A stretch of DNA of 64,000 bases from Gemmata massiliana (GTDB lineage: Bacteria > Planctomycetota > Planctomycetia > Gemmatales > Gemmataceae): contig NZ_LR593886.1 in assembly GCF_901538265.1 (NCBI RefSeq), forward strand, positions 5,663,738 through 5,727,737, read 5' to 3'. Below, in pieces: positions 21,201 to 33,200 of the stretch (positions within the stretch are counted from its first letter, which is position 1; the number at the start of each line of letters is the position of its first letter). Below the pieces are notes generated by a model, which had not been told where the DNA came from, searched no databases, and saw only the letters and a program-made list of their open reading frames with translations. The position numbers were made by a program, and so were the translations under genes.

Positions 21201-24200
21201 TGATCACGAACCGGCCGCCCTCCACGAGCACTTGGCCGTTGTTCCGGATTCCGTCGCCCCAATCGATGCGGGCGGTAAAGTTGGCGGCACCGCTGTTCAG
21301 GTTGCCGTCAACAAAAGTCGCGAGTGTGTGATTTGCAGTAGAGCCGACCGCCAGGTTGACCGTCTGCTCGGTGACTGTGATGGGGGCATCGGCTACGGAA
21401 GCGACGCTGCTGCCGGTGCCGGGAGCGCCGCCCGGCTGGGTCACCGTGACGCCGATAATGAACCCGCCCGGGGAGTTGTACTGTTTCGATCCCCGCACCT
21501 CGAACCGCCCGAACCCGTCTCCGGACACGATTCCCGCGGAAGTCGTGCCGTCCCCCCAGAAGATCGTTGCGGTGTACTGGTTCTCGTTGGCCGCCGGGTC
21601 CGGGTCCACGAACGTGGCGACCACGCCGTAGAAAGAGGCCCCTTCTTGAATCTGGAGCACCTCGCCGGTCACCGCCAGCCCCGGGCGCCCCACCGTGGCC
21701 GTATTGGAAGCCGTCGCCGCGCCGCCGTCCACGTCCCGAACGGTCACCGAAACCGGGTACGCTCCGTTGAGCATGTAGGAGTGAGCGCTGTGTACCGCGA
21801 ACGACCCGTTTCCACCCGTCACCTCGCCGGTCGACATCGACCCGTCGCCCCAATCGATCACCACTAGGAAGTCGTCCGACGAACTGAACGGGTTCGCGTC
21901 GGTGAAGGTGGCGACTAGGCCGGTCGTACCGATGCGCGCGACCGCCGACAGCGCCGGTACGGTAACGGACAGAGGGGCGTCGAGGACGAACACCCCGCTC
22001 AACAGCGTTTCCGGGCTCCCGTTGTTGCGCCGGAGTTCGACCGACACCGGGTAGTAGCCGACGTCGTGGTACGTGTGGGTTCCGGCGACAACGAAGTTCG
22101 CGCCGTCGGCAGCGACCGTTCCGGTCGATGTCCCTCCGTCGCCCCAATTGATGACGGCGGTGAACTCGTTCGCCGCGGCCCCGGGGCGCGCGAACGTGAG
22201 CACCGTACCGGTCGTGGACTGCCCCTCGGCCGCGGTCATCGCCCCGACGCGCGCGATCGCGGTTCCCTGGCCGTCCGTCGCGCCCGGCCGCGCCACGGTG
22301 ACCGTGACCGTGTACGAACCCGCGATCGAGTACGTGTGCGTGCCGGTCACCCGGAACCCGCCGTTGCCGTCCGTCTTCACGGTTCCAGCGGACGTGGTAC
22401 CATCGCCCCAGTTAACCACGGCGGCGAAGTCGGACTCGTCGGCGTCCTCGTCCGCGGTGGTAAACGTGGCCACGACCCCGTTGAGTAACTGGACCCCGCG
22501 GCCGGCGCGCAGGTCCGTTCCTTTCACCGTGATAGCGGCGGTGGTCACGATCGCCGTCAGCGCGGCGGTTGTTGTGGCGGTCCCCGGCGCGACGCTCGCG
22601 ATCGTCACGGTCGCGGAAAACGTTCCGGCCGTGGCGTACCGGTGCTGGCCCACGACCTCGAACCCGCCGCCCGCGCCCTTCTGCACGGTCCCCTGAGAAG
22701 TCGAGCCGTCGCCCCAGTTGATCGTGGCCGTGACGTCGGACTCCTTGCCGAACGGGTTGGCGTCCGTGAAAGTGGCCACGATCCCATCGAACTGGGCCCC
22801 CTTAACGGCCTGGATCGTCCGCCCGCTGGACGCCAGGGCCGCGTCCGTAACGGTGGCCGTCCCGCTCGCGCTCGTTTGGGTCCCGAACGGGCTGGTGACC
22901 GTCACGCGAACGGGCCGCGCTCCAGCCTTCTGGTACGTCCATTGGCCGGCCACGCGGAACTGCCCGCCCCCGAGAGCGGTAACCGTTCCCGGCGTTGTTT
23001 GGCCCGATTCCCATTCGATGACCGCAACGAAGGTACCGGTTCCGGTGTACGCGAACGTCGCCACCGGTCCGTTGAAGAGCTGCCCCTCGTTGGCCGCAAC
23101 CGGCCCAGCGGTGAGCACGAGCGGCGCGTCGGAGACCGTCACCGTGCCGGTGCGGACGACCGCCGCGGCGCCGCTCCGGGTCACGGTCGCGGTAACCGTA
23201 AAGGCCGCGACCGTGGTGTACGTGTGCGTGCCGTCGACGCGGAACAGGCCGGCTCCGAGGGAGGTTACCGTGCCGGCCGAAGAGAGCCCGTCGCCCCACA
23301 CGATCGTCGTCGAGAACGCTCCGGCCGACGCGCCCGGGTCCGAGAACGTGGTCGAGAACGCGAACGGCACCCCGGCGGTCGCGGCCGATTCGGTTACTCG
23401 TCCGGTGGATTGAGCACTCGCCGGCCCCCCATCGGACGCGGAAATTGAGACCGCGACGGCGCGATTCCCAGAAGTCGCGTAGGTGTGCGAAGCGACGACC
23501 CGGAACTGCCCGGTCCCCACCCGCACGACGGTACCGGAACCCGTAGTTCCGTCGCCCCAGTTAATTGTGACGGTGAAATCCGCCGGTTCGGCCAACGGGT
23601 TGCCGTCGGTGAACGTCGCGACCGTTCCGGTGAACTCCCGGCCCACCGCAACAGCGAACTCCGTGCCGCTCGCAACAAGGGGGGCGTCAGCAATGGTCAC
23701 CGGGGTCGATACACTGGCCGTCGTCGTGCCCGGGTACACCGTCGACACGCGGACGACGACCGCAAACGATCCGAAGACCCTGTAAGCGTGGCTGCCGGCC
23801 ACCCGGTACCCGTTTCCGGCTGGCGCCACGGTCCCAACGGACGTCGTGCCGTCACCCCACTCGATCACCGCCTCGAAGTCGCCCGCCGTGCCACCGGGGT
23901 TGGCGTCGGTAAACGTGGCCACGATCCCATCGAACGCGACGCCTTGAACCCCGCCCGTGATCGGAACGCCACTGACCGCAATCGGCGCGTCTGTCACCTC
24001 TGCCGTCCCGGCGCTGGTGGCCGAGTCCCCGGCCCCATCGGACACGCGCACGCGGATCGCGCGCGGTCCGAATCCGGTGTAAGTGTGGGTGCCGCGCACC
24101 ATGAACCCGCCGGTCCCGTCGGGTTGCACGGTACCGGTGCTGGTGGTCCCGTCGCCCCACTGGATGCTCGCCGCGAAATCCCCAACGGTCGGGTTCGGCT

Positions 24201-27200
24201 TCGTGGTCCGGAAAGCGGCGACGAGGTCGTTAAAGACCGCCCCCTCGTTAACAGTCACCGGTTTCGCGACAATGGTGATCGGCGACGCGGCCACCTGCAC
24301 CGCCGCAACGGCCGCCACCAGTGCCCCGCTACTGTGCGTGACCGTGACCCGGGCCAGGTATTCGCCCACGTCCGCGTACGAGTAGCCGCCGCGCACCGCG
24401 AACCCGCCCTGCACCGCCTCAACCGTCCCGGTGGTCACCGTTCCGTCGCCCCACTCGATCCGGGCCGCGAGACTGTTCACGGTCACCGCCGGGTCGGCGG
24501 AAGTAATCGTCGCGAGCACGGCCGTTGCCGGGCGCCCCTGAACGGCGGCTATCGTTTGCCCGGTAGCGGTCAACTCGTCGTCCGCGATGGTGACAACGAT
24601 TTCTTCGTTCTCAAGAACGGCCCCGACCGGAGCGGAGAGCCGAACCGTCAGGTTTTCGTCGGGCTCGGCAACCGTGTTGTTGATCGGCGAGATGCTGATC
24701 GTGGCAGTGGTTTGGCCCGGGAGGAAGGTCACCGAACCGGTCGCGGGAGCGTAGTCCGAACCGGCCGAAGCCGTGCCGGCGACCGCGGCGTAGTTGACCG
24801 TTACGGTGGTCGCCGCCGGGGCCGAGAGTTCGACCGTTAAGGTGAGCGGACCGGCCCCTTCGACGGCGCGGGCATCGGTCGCCTGGAACCGCACGCGAGG
24901 AGGGGTATCGTTGTCGCGGACGGTGATTTCGGCCCGCGCGGCCCCGAGCGCCGCGTTCGCGGGTTGCCCGAGCTCGATCGTGAACGTCTCGTCCTCTTCG
25001 GCCGCGGTATCGTTTACCAGGGCTACGGTGATCACCTGTTCCGTTACGCCCGGGGCGAACGTCAGCGTGCCCTGGGACGCGACGTAATCGTCCCCCGTTG
25101 CGGTGCCCCCCCGAGTGACGTACGGGACGGTAACCGTGAACGGCGACGGGCGGCTCAACCGGACGGCCAAAGTTACCGGCCCGCCGGCCTCTGACACCGT
25201 TATTTCACCCAGTACGAACCCGACCATCGGGGCGTCATTGTCCGCGATTGTTACGACGGCCGGGGTGTTGTTCACGGTACCGGCAGACGCGGACGCCAGC
25301 CCGATCGTGAACGTCTCGTTGCCCTCGGCCGCGGTGTCCTCCAGTGCGGCGAGCGAAACCGTTCGCGTCGTCTCCCCGGGCGCGAAAACAACGGAACCGG
25401 ACAACTGAGTGTAGTCCGCGCCGGCCGCGGCCGTCTGATCCGCGGTGGAGTACCAGACCGTAATTGTTTGTTCGGCCGGGCGACTGAGTGTGATCTCGAT
25501 TTCGCCGGTGCCACCTTCTGCCAGTTCGATTTCGCCGGGTCCGACTCGGATCTCCGGTGGCGCGTCCCCGTCGGTAATCCGCAGGGTCGAGGACGACGAT
25601 CCCAGCACCGCCCCGCCGGTCGCGTTGGACAGCGCGAGCGCGACCGTCTGTTGCCCCTCCCACACACCGTCGTCGGTAAGTGCGACCTCGAACGTGCGCT
25701 CGGTTTCGCCGGGCGCAAATACCAGCGTACCGGCCGCGGTGGCGTAATCACTGAGAGCGGTGGCGGTGCCATTCCAGGTCGCGTATTGCACCGTTACTTG
25801 CTGGGCCGAGGGGGCCGTCAGACGAACGGTGATGGTCGCGGTCTGACCCTCGGCCGCGGTAAATTCCGGTGTCGCGAACTGAATCTGCGGAGCCGACTCG
25901 TTGTCATTAATCGTGAGAACGGCCGATGAAACTCCGAGAAGCGCCCCGACGGGTGAAGAGAGGGACAGGAAAACCGTTTCTGCCCCTTCGGCGAGGCTGT
26001 CGTCGGCAACGGTGACGAAAAACGATTTGGACGTTTCGCCCGGAGCGAATGTCACCGTTCCTGTGGCGGCCGTGAAATCGGTCGGTGCGGTCGCCGTACC
26101 GCCTCGCACCGTGTACCCAACGGAAACGGGCGCGCCGGCCGGTGCGGACAGAACGAGAGTGACCTGAACCGTCGTGTTACTTTCGGTGACGCTAAGTGAT
26201 TGACTGTAGTAGTAGAAGCCGACCCGCGGGGCTGGATCGTCATCCGCGATCCGAAGTTCGGCGGCCTGTTGAGCCCCCAGAACAACCCCTCCGGTCGGGT
26301 TGACCAACTGCAGGGCCACGATCTCGGTGGCCTCAAACAGCCTGTCGTCGACCACAGTGACGGTGAACGTTTTGCTCGTTTCGCCCGGTGCGAATACCAG
26401 TGTTCCCGAAGCCGCGGTATAGTCGGACGGGGCCGTTGCGGTGCCATTTACGGTGGTATAACCGACCGTCAGTTCGCGCGCCGCGGGGGCACTCAACCGC
26501 ACCGTCACGGTCGCAGACGTGCTCCACTCTCGGCCCTCGAAAATGGGCTGAACGAACTCGACCTTTGGAACCGGTTCATTGTCCGCGATTCGGACCTCGG
26601 CGGTTGCTACGCCCAGCACGGCGCCGCCAGTCGGGTTCGATAGCACGACTTGGAACGTTTCTTCCCCCTCCCAAATCACATCATCGGTAATCGAAACCGA
26701 GATGGTCTTGGTCGTCTGCCCCGGCGCAAAAGTCAACGTGCCACTGATCGCCGTATAGTCCGCCCCGGCCACCGCGCTACTGTTCTCAGTTCGGTAACTG
26801 ACCGAAACCGGTTGAGAGGTCGCCGAATTAAGAGTGACCGTCACCTCGACACTACCGCCCTCGGTCACCTGGTAGGTCGCGGCGCCGAGAGAAACGGTCG
26901 GAACCGGATCGGTGATGGTTACAGTGGCTGTGTTGGAGGGTCCAAGGGTGTACGCACTGTTGGCGACGAGGACCAGTTGGGCCGACTCGCTCCCTTCCGC
27001 GAGCCCGTCGTTAACGGGGTTCAGGCTTACCGAAACGGACGACTGGTTAGCCGGGATCGTGATCTGGTACGTCGGCCCCCCGGTGGGGCCGGCGAGCGAA
27101 TAGTCGGCGCCCGCTGAACCGGGCGAAGTGGCCGAACCCGTCATCTGAAAATAGACGACGAGCGGGTTCGTGATATCTCCCGTTCGGTCGATACGGTAGG

Positions 27201-30200
27201 TGCCGGTACCGCCCACCTCGGCGGCTACCGCCCCGGATGCGACGACCGTCACGACCGGCTTGATCAAGTAGACCCCGGCGTCGGCACTGGTCAGATTCTG
27301 CCCGGCCGCGAGCACGATCCCGGTGATGCGCCCGGTGCTCACGTCCGCGTCACTGTCCACCGTGTCGTTGGACCCTTGGTCCTTGAGCGTGAACGTGTAC
27401 CCGGACGGGGCCACCACCTCCACCTGGTACGTGCCCGCGCCCAGGCCCGTGAACGCGTAGCTCCCGTCCGAGCCCGTTGTCGTCGTGCCCAGCACCGTCG
27501 TGCCGGTCTGATCGCGCAGGCGCACGGTGACGCCGCTCATCCCGGACTCGCCCGCGTCCTGCACACCGTTCCCGTTCGCGTCGTTCCACACACGATCACC
27601 GATCGAGCCCGGCGGAGTACCCGAACCACCCGAGCCGGGCCGGAGCCCGAAGTCGGCACTGGTGATGGTCTGCCCGGAGGCGAGTGTGATCCCGTTGATG
27701 CGCCCGGTGCTCACGTCCGCGTCGCTGTCCAGGGCGTCGTCGGAGCCCTGGTCCTTGAGCGTGAACACGTAACCCGACGGGGCCGTGGCCCCAATCTGGT
27801 ACGTGCCCGCGCTCAGGCCCGTGAACACATAGCTCCCGTCCGAGCCGGTCGTCGTACTCGCAATGTAAATCGTCCCGGTCCCGTCGCGCAGCGTAACCAC
27901 GACCCCACTCATCCCGGACTCGCCCGCGTCCTGCACACCGTTCCCGTTCGCGTCGTTCCACACACGATCACCGATCGAATTGGGCGGACCGCCGGACTGC
28001 GTCCGGAGCCCGGCGTCGGCGCTGGTCAGGTTCTGCCCGGCCGCGAGTGTGATCCCGGTGATGCGCCCGGTGCTCACGTCCGCGTCACTGTCCAAGGCGT
28101 CGTCGGAGCCCTGGTCCTTGAGCGTCCACGTGTAACCCGACGGGGCCGTGATCCAGACCTGGTACGTGCCCGCACTCAGGCCCGTGAACACATAACTCCC
28201 GTTCGCACCGGTCGTCGTGCTCGCGATGTAGTTCCCGGCGCCGTCGCGCAGGATCACCGAGATCCCACCCATCCCGGACTCGCCCGCGTCCTGCACACCG
28301 TTCCCGTTCGCGTCGTTCCACACGCGGTCACCGATCGAGCCCGTCGGGGCACCCGAACCCGAGCCCCCCGATGCGGGCCGGAGCCCGGCGTCGGCGCTGG
28401 TCAGGTTCTGCCCGGCCGCAAGTGTGATCCCGGTGATGCGCCCGGTGCTCACGTCCGCGTCGCTGTCCAAGGCGTCGTTGGACCCCTGGTCCTTGAGCGT
28501 GAACGTGTACCCGGACGGGGCCACCACCTCCACCTGGTACGTGCCCGCGCCCAGGCCCGTGAACGCGTAGCTCCCGTCCGAGCCCGTTGTCGTCGTGCCC
28601 AGCACGGTCGCTCCGGTCTGGTCGCGCAGGCGCACGGTGACGCCGCTCATCCCGGACTCGCCCGCGTCCTGCACACCGTTCCCGTTCGCGTCGTTCCACA
28701 CGCGGTCACCGATCGAGCCCGGCGGTGGGGGCGGGGGTGGCAGATACATCCCCGCATCAATGGTGTTGTTGGTGGCGCCGGAGGCTACGTAGAAGTAGTC
28801 GGTGTACCCGGAGGAATACACGTCACTGTCCGCCGTATCATCACTGCCCGCGTTCTGCGGTGAGAACTGGTACCCGGACGGCAGCACGAACGAGACCTGG
28901 TAGTACCCGGCTCCGAAGCCCGTGAACGTGTAGTTCCCGCTTGCATTGGTGACGGTACTGCCTACGAGTTCCTCACCCTCGTCGCGCAGGTACACCGCGA
29001 CCCCACTCATCCCGGACTCGCCCGCGTCCTGCACACCGTTCCCGTTCGCGTCGTTCCACACGCGGTCACCGATCGAAGCCGTCGGAACGGGCCGGAGCCC
29101 GGCATCCGCGCTGGTCAGCGTGGCCCCGCTGGCCAGGATGATCCCGGTGATGCGCCCGGTGCTCACGTCCGCGTCGCTGTCCAGGGCGTCGTTGGAGCCC
29201 TGGTCCTTGAGCGTCCACGTGTACCCGGACGGGGCCACCACCTCCACCTGGTACGTGTTCGCGCCCAAACCCGTGAACACATAACTCCCGTCCGCACCGG
29301 TCACCGTGGTTCCCAGCACCGTCGCCCCGGTCCCGTCGCGCAGGCGCACCGTGACACCACTCATCCCGGACTCGCCCGCGTCCTGCACACCGTTCCCGTT
29401 CGCGTCGTTCCACACGCGGTCACCGATCGAGCCCGTCGGAGCACCCGAACCCGAGCCTCCCGACCCGGGCCGGAGCCCGGCGCCAACACCGCCCAGCGCG
29501 CCGGTAGTAACGTAGAATGGGTCGGTGCGCCCGTCGGTCGCGTTGGCATCCGAATCGGCCGCGTCGTTGGAGCCCTGGTCCTTGAGCGTGTACGTGTAAC
29601 CCGACGGGGCCACGAACGCGAGCCGGTAGTACGCTCCGCCCGGGACCGCGAACGCGTAGCTCCCGTTCGCACCGGTCACCGTGGTCGCGAGCGGGGTGAG
29701 CGCGAACAGGTCGTACAGGCGCACCGTCACACCCGCGAGACCGGACTCGCCCGCGTCCTGGATACCGTTCCCGTTCGCGTCGTTCCACACGCGGTCACCG
29801 ATCGAGCCCGTCGGAGCGCCCGAGCCGGGGTAGAACCCCGCGTCGATGTCGGTCAACGTGGCACCGACCCCCACGTAGAACGGGTCCGTCTGCCCGTCCG
29901 TCGGGTTCGCGTCGCTGTCGACGCCGTCGTTGCTCCCGGCGTTAGACGGGCTGAGCACGTAGCCGCTCGGGCGCACGAACGCGAGCCGGTAGTACGCTCC
30001 GCCCAGGACCATGATCCTGTAGCTCCCGTCCGCGCCGGTCGTCGCGCCTCCGACCTGGCGCCCGGACAGGTCGTACAGGCGCACCGTCACACCCGCGAGA
30101 CCGCGCTCCCCCGCGTCCTGGAGCCCGTTCCCGTTCGCGTCGTTCCACACACGATCGGCGATCAAGCCCGAGCCCGATGCGGGCCGGATCCCGACATCGG

Positions 30201-33200
30201 CGCTGGTGATGGTCTGCCCGGACGCGAGCACGATCCCGGTGATGTGTCCCGTACTCGGGTCCGCGTCCGAATCGACCGCGTCGTTGGAGCCCTGGTCCTT
30301 GAGCGTGAATGTGTAACCCAACGGGGCTGTAGAGAAGGTTGAAGGTTGAACCCAGACCTCGTAAGTGCTCGCACCCAAGCCCGTGAACACGTAGCTCCCG
30401 TCTGCGCTGGTTTTCGTGGTGAGAGCCGCACCCACCAACTGCACGAGGTGCCCACTTACCCCAGGCTCGCCGGCGTCCTGAACGCCGTTCCCGTTGGTGT
30501 CGTTCCACACGCGGCCACTGATCGAGCCCGACGACGAGCCCGAGCCGCCCGACGCGGCGCGGAGCCCGGCGTCGACATTGGTTAGCGTGCCCTCGCTCGC
30601 GAGCACGAGCCCGGTGATGCGCCCGGTGCTCGGGTTCACGTCACTGTCCACCGCGTCGTTGGCGCCCTGGTCCTTGAGCGTATACGTGTAGCCCGGCGGG
30701 GGGGTGATCCAGATCTGGTACGTGCCCGCGCCCAACCAAAGGAACGCGTAGCTCCCGTCCGCACCGGTCCTCATGCTCCCCAGTCCCGTTGCACCAGCCC
30801 CGTCGACCAACTCCACCGTGAGCCCGGCGAGTGCGGGCTCGCCCGCGTCCTGCACACCGTTCCCGTTCGTATCGCTCCACACGCGCCCGCTGATCAAGCC
30901 CGTCCACATCGCCGAGCTGTAGAACCCCGCGTCGACGTCGGTTACCGCGGCACCGCCCCCCACGTAGAACGGGTCCGTTTGCCCGTTGCCCGAGTCCGCG
31001 TCGCTATCGGTGCTATCATTGCCGTAGTTGGACACACTGGCCATGTAACCGTTCGGGCGCACGAACGCGAGCCGGTAGTACGCTCCGCCCGGGACCGCGA
31101 ACGCGTAGCTCCCGTTCGCACCGGTCACCGTGGTCGCGAGCGGGGTGAGCGCGAACAGGTCGTACAGGCGCACCGTCACACCCGCGAGACCGGACTCGCC
31201 CGCGTCCTGGATACCGTTCCCGTTCGCGTCGTTCCACACGCGGTCACCGATCGAGCCCGTCGGAGCGCCCGAGCCGGGGTAGAACCCCGCGTCGATGTCG
31301 GTCAACGTGGCACCGACCCCCACGTAGAACGGGTCCGTCTGCCCGTCCGTCGGGTTCGCGTCGCTGTCGACGCCGTCGTTGCTCCCGGCGTTAGACGGGC
31401 TGAGCACGTAGCCGCTCGGGCGCACGAACGCGAGCCGGTAGTACGCTCCGCCCAGGACCATGATCCTGTAGCTCCCGTCCGCACCGGTCACCGTGGTCGC
31501 GAGCGGGGTGAGCGCGAACAGGTCGTACAGGCGCACCGTCACACCCGCGAGACCGGACTCGCCCGCGTCCTGGATACCGTTCCCGTTCGCGTCGTTCCAC
31601 ACGCGGTTACCGATCGAGCCCGAACCCGAACCGCTTAACGCGGGCCGGAGCCCGGCGTCGGCGCTGGTCAGGCTCTGCCCGGTCGCGAGTGCAAGCCCAG
31701 TAATGCGCCCGTCGGTGACGAGCCCGTCGGGCACGCTGGCGTCCGAATCGGCCGCGTCGTCGGCCCCTTGGTCCTTGAGCGTGAACGTGTAACCCAACGG
31801 GGCCGTGACCCAGACCTGATACGTGCCCGCGACCAGCTCCGTAAACACGTAGCTCCCGTCCGAATCGGTCGTCGTGGCCCGTAGCACCGTTGCGCCGGTC
31901 TGATCGTACAGGCGCACGGTGACCCCGCTCATCCCGGACTCGCCCGCGTCCTGCACCCCGTTCCCGTTCGCGTCGTTCCACACACGGTCACCGATCGAGC
32001 CCAACACGAGCCGGAGCCCGGTGTCGGCGCTGGTGATGGTCTGCCCGGCCGCGAGTGTGATCCCGGTGATGCGCCCGGTGCTCGGGTCCGCGTCCGAATC
32101 GACCGCGTCGTCGGAGAGTTGGTCCTTGAACGTCCACGTGTAACCCGACGGGGCCACCACCTCCACCTGGTACGTGCCCGCGCCCAGGCCCGTGAACGCG
32201 TAGCTCCCGTCCGAGCCCGTTGTCGTGGTCCCCAGCACCGTCGTGCCGGTCTGATCGTACAGGCGCACGGTGACCCCACTCATCCCGGACTCGCCCGCGT
32301 CCTGGAGCCCATTTCTGTCGACGTCGTTCCACACACGGTCGCCGATCGAGCCCGTCGGAACGCCCGAACCACCCGAGCCGGGCCGGAGCCCGGCATCCGC
32401 GCTGGTCAGCGTGGCCCCGCTGGCCAGGATGATCCCGGTGATGCGCCCGGTGCTCACGTCCGCGTCACTGTCCAGGGCGTCGTTGGAGCCCTGGTCCTTG
32501 AGCGTCCACGTGTAGCCCGACGGGGCCACCACCTCCACCTGGTACGTGTTCGCGCCCAAACCCGTGAACACATAACTCCCGTCCGCACCGGTCACCGTGG
32601 TTCCCAGCACCGTCGCCCCGGTCCCGTCGCGCAGGCGCACCGTGACACCACTCATCCCGGACTCGCCCGCGTCCTGCACACCGTTCCCGTTCGCGTCGTT
32701 CCACACGCGGTCACCGATCGAGCCCGTCGGGGCACCCGAACCCGAGCCCCCCGATGCGGGCCGGAGCCCGGCGTCGGCGCGGGCCAGGTTCTGTCCGGTC
32801 GTGAGTAAAATCCCGGTGATGCGCCCGGTGCTCGGGTCCGCGTCCGAATCGAATGCGTCGTCGGAGCCCTGGTCCTTGAGCGTGAACGTGTAACCCGACG
32901 GGGCCACCACCTCCACCTGGTACGTGCCCGCGCCCAAACCCGTGAACGCGTAGCTCCCGTCCGAGCCCGTTGTCGTGGTCCCCAGCACCGTCGTGCCGGT
33001 CTGATCGTACAGGCGCACGGTGACCCCACTCATCCCGGACTCACCCGTGTCCTGGAGCCCGTTTGCATTCGCGTCGCTCCACACTCGGTCACCGATCGAG
33101 CCCAACGGAATCGGAACGCCCGAACCGCCCGAACCGCCCGAACCGCCCGAACCGATGGGTACAGGCGGCTCAGGGGATTCGCCGTTAATACTGAAGGGGG

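Larger units (their letters stand above)
27262..33102 (-). repeat. Sixteen SdrD_B-like repeats in the giant protein
   Basis: By eye I count 16 consecutive units of about 110-130 residues. Each starts GSIGDRVWNDANGNG or a close variant, has a QDAGESGMSGVTVRL strand, a DGSYxFTGLGAGTYQVEV core, and DSDADxSTGRITG near its end. These are B-type domains as in staphylococcal SdrD, small beta sandwiches that bind calcium through the Asp/Asn-rich loops. Linkers are Gly/Ser-rich, or a run of seven prolines between units 12 and 13. DNA identity between units is very high, and units fall into at least two subtypes: the LKDQGSNDAxDSDAD type and the AYYRLAFVRPSGY type. Confidence 0.88.

Noticed and set aside
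27262-33102. Regular DNA repeats that might be a CRISPR array
   Set aside because: Units are about 345-390 bases long, stay in frame and encode SdrD_B-like domains. There is no short repeat/spacer pattern and no cas gene.
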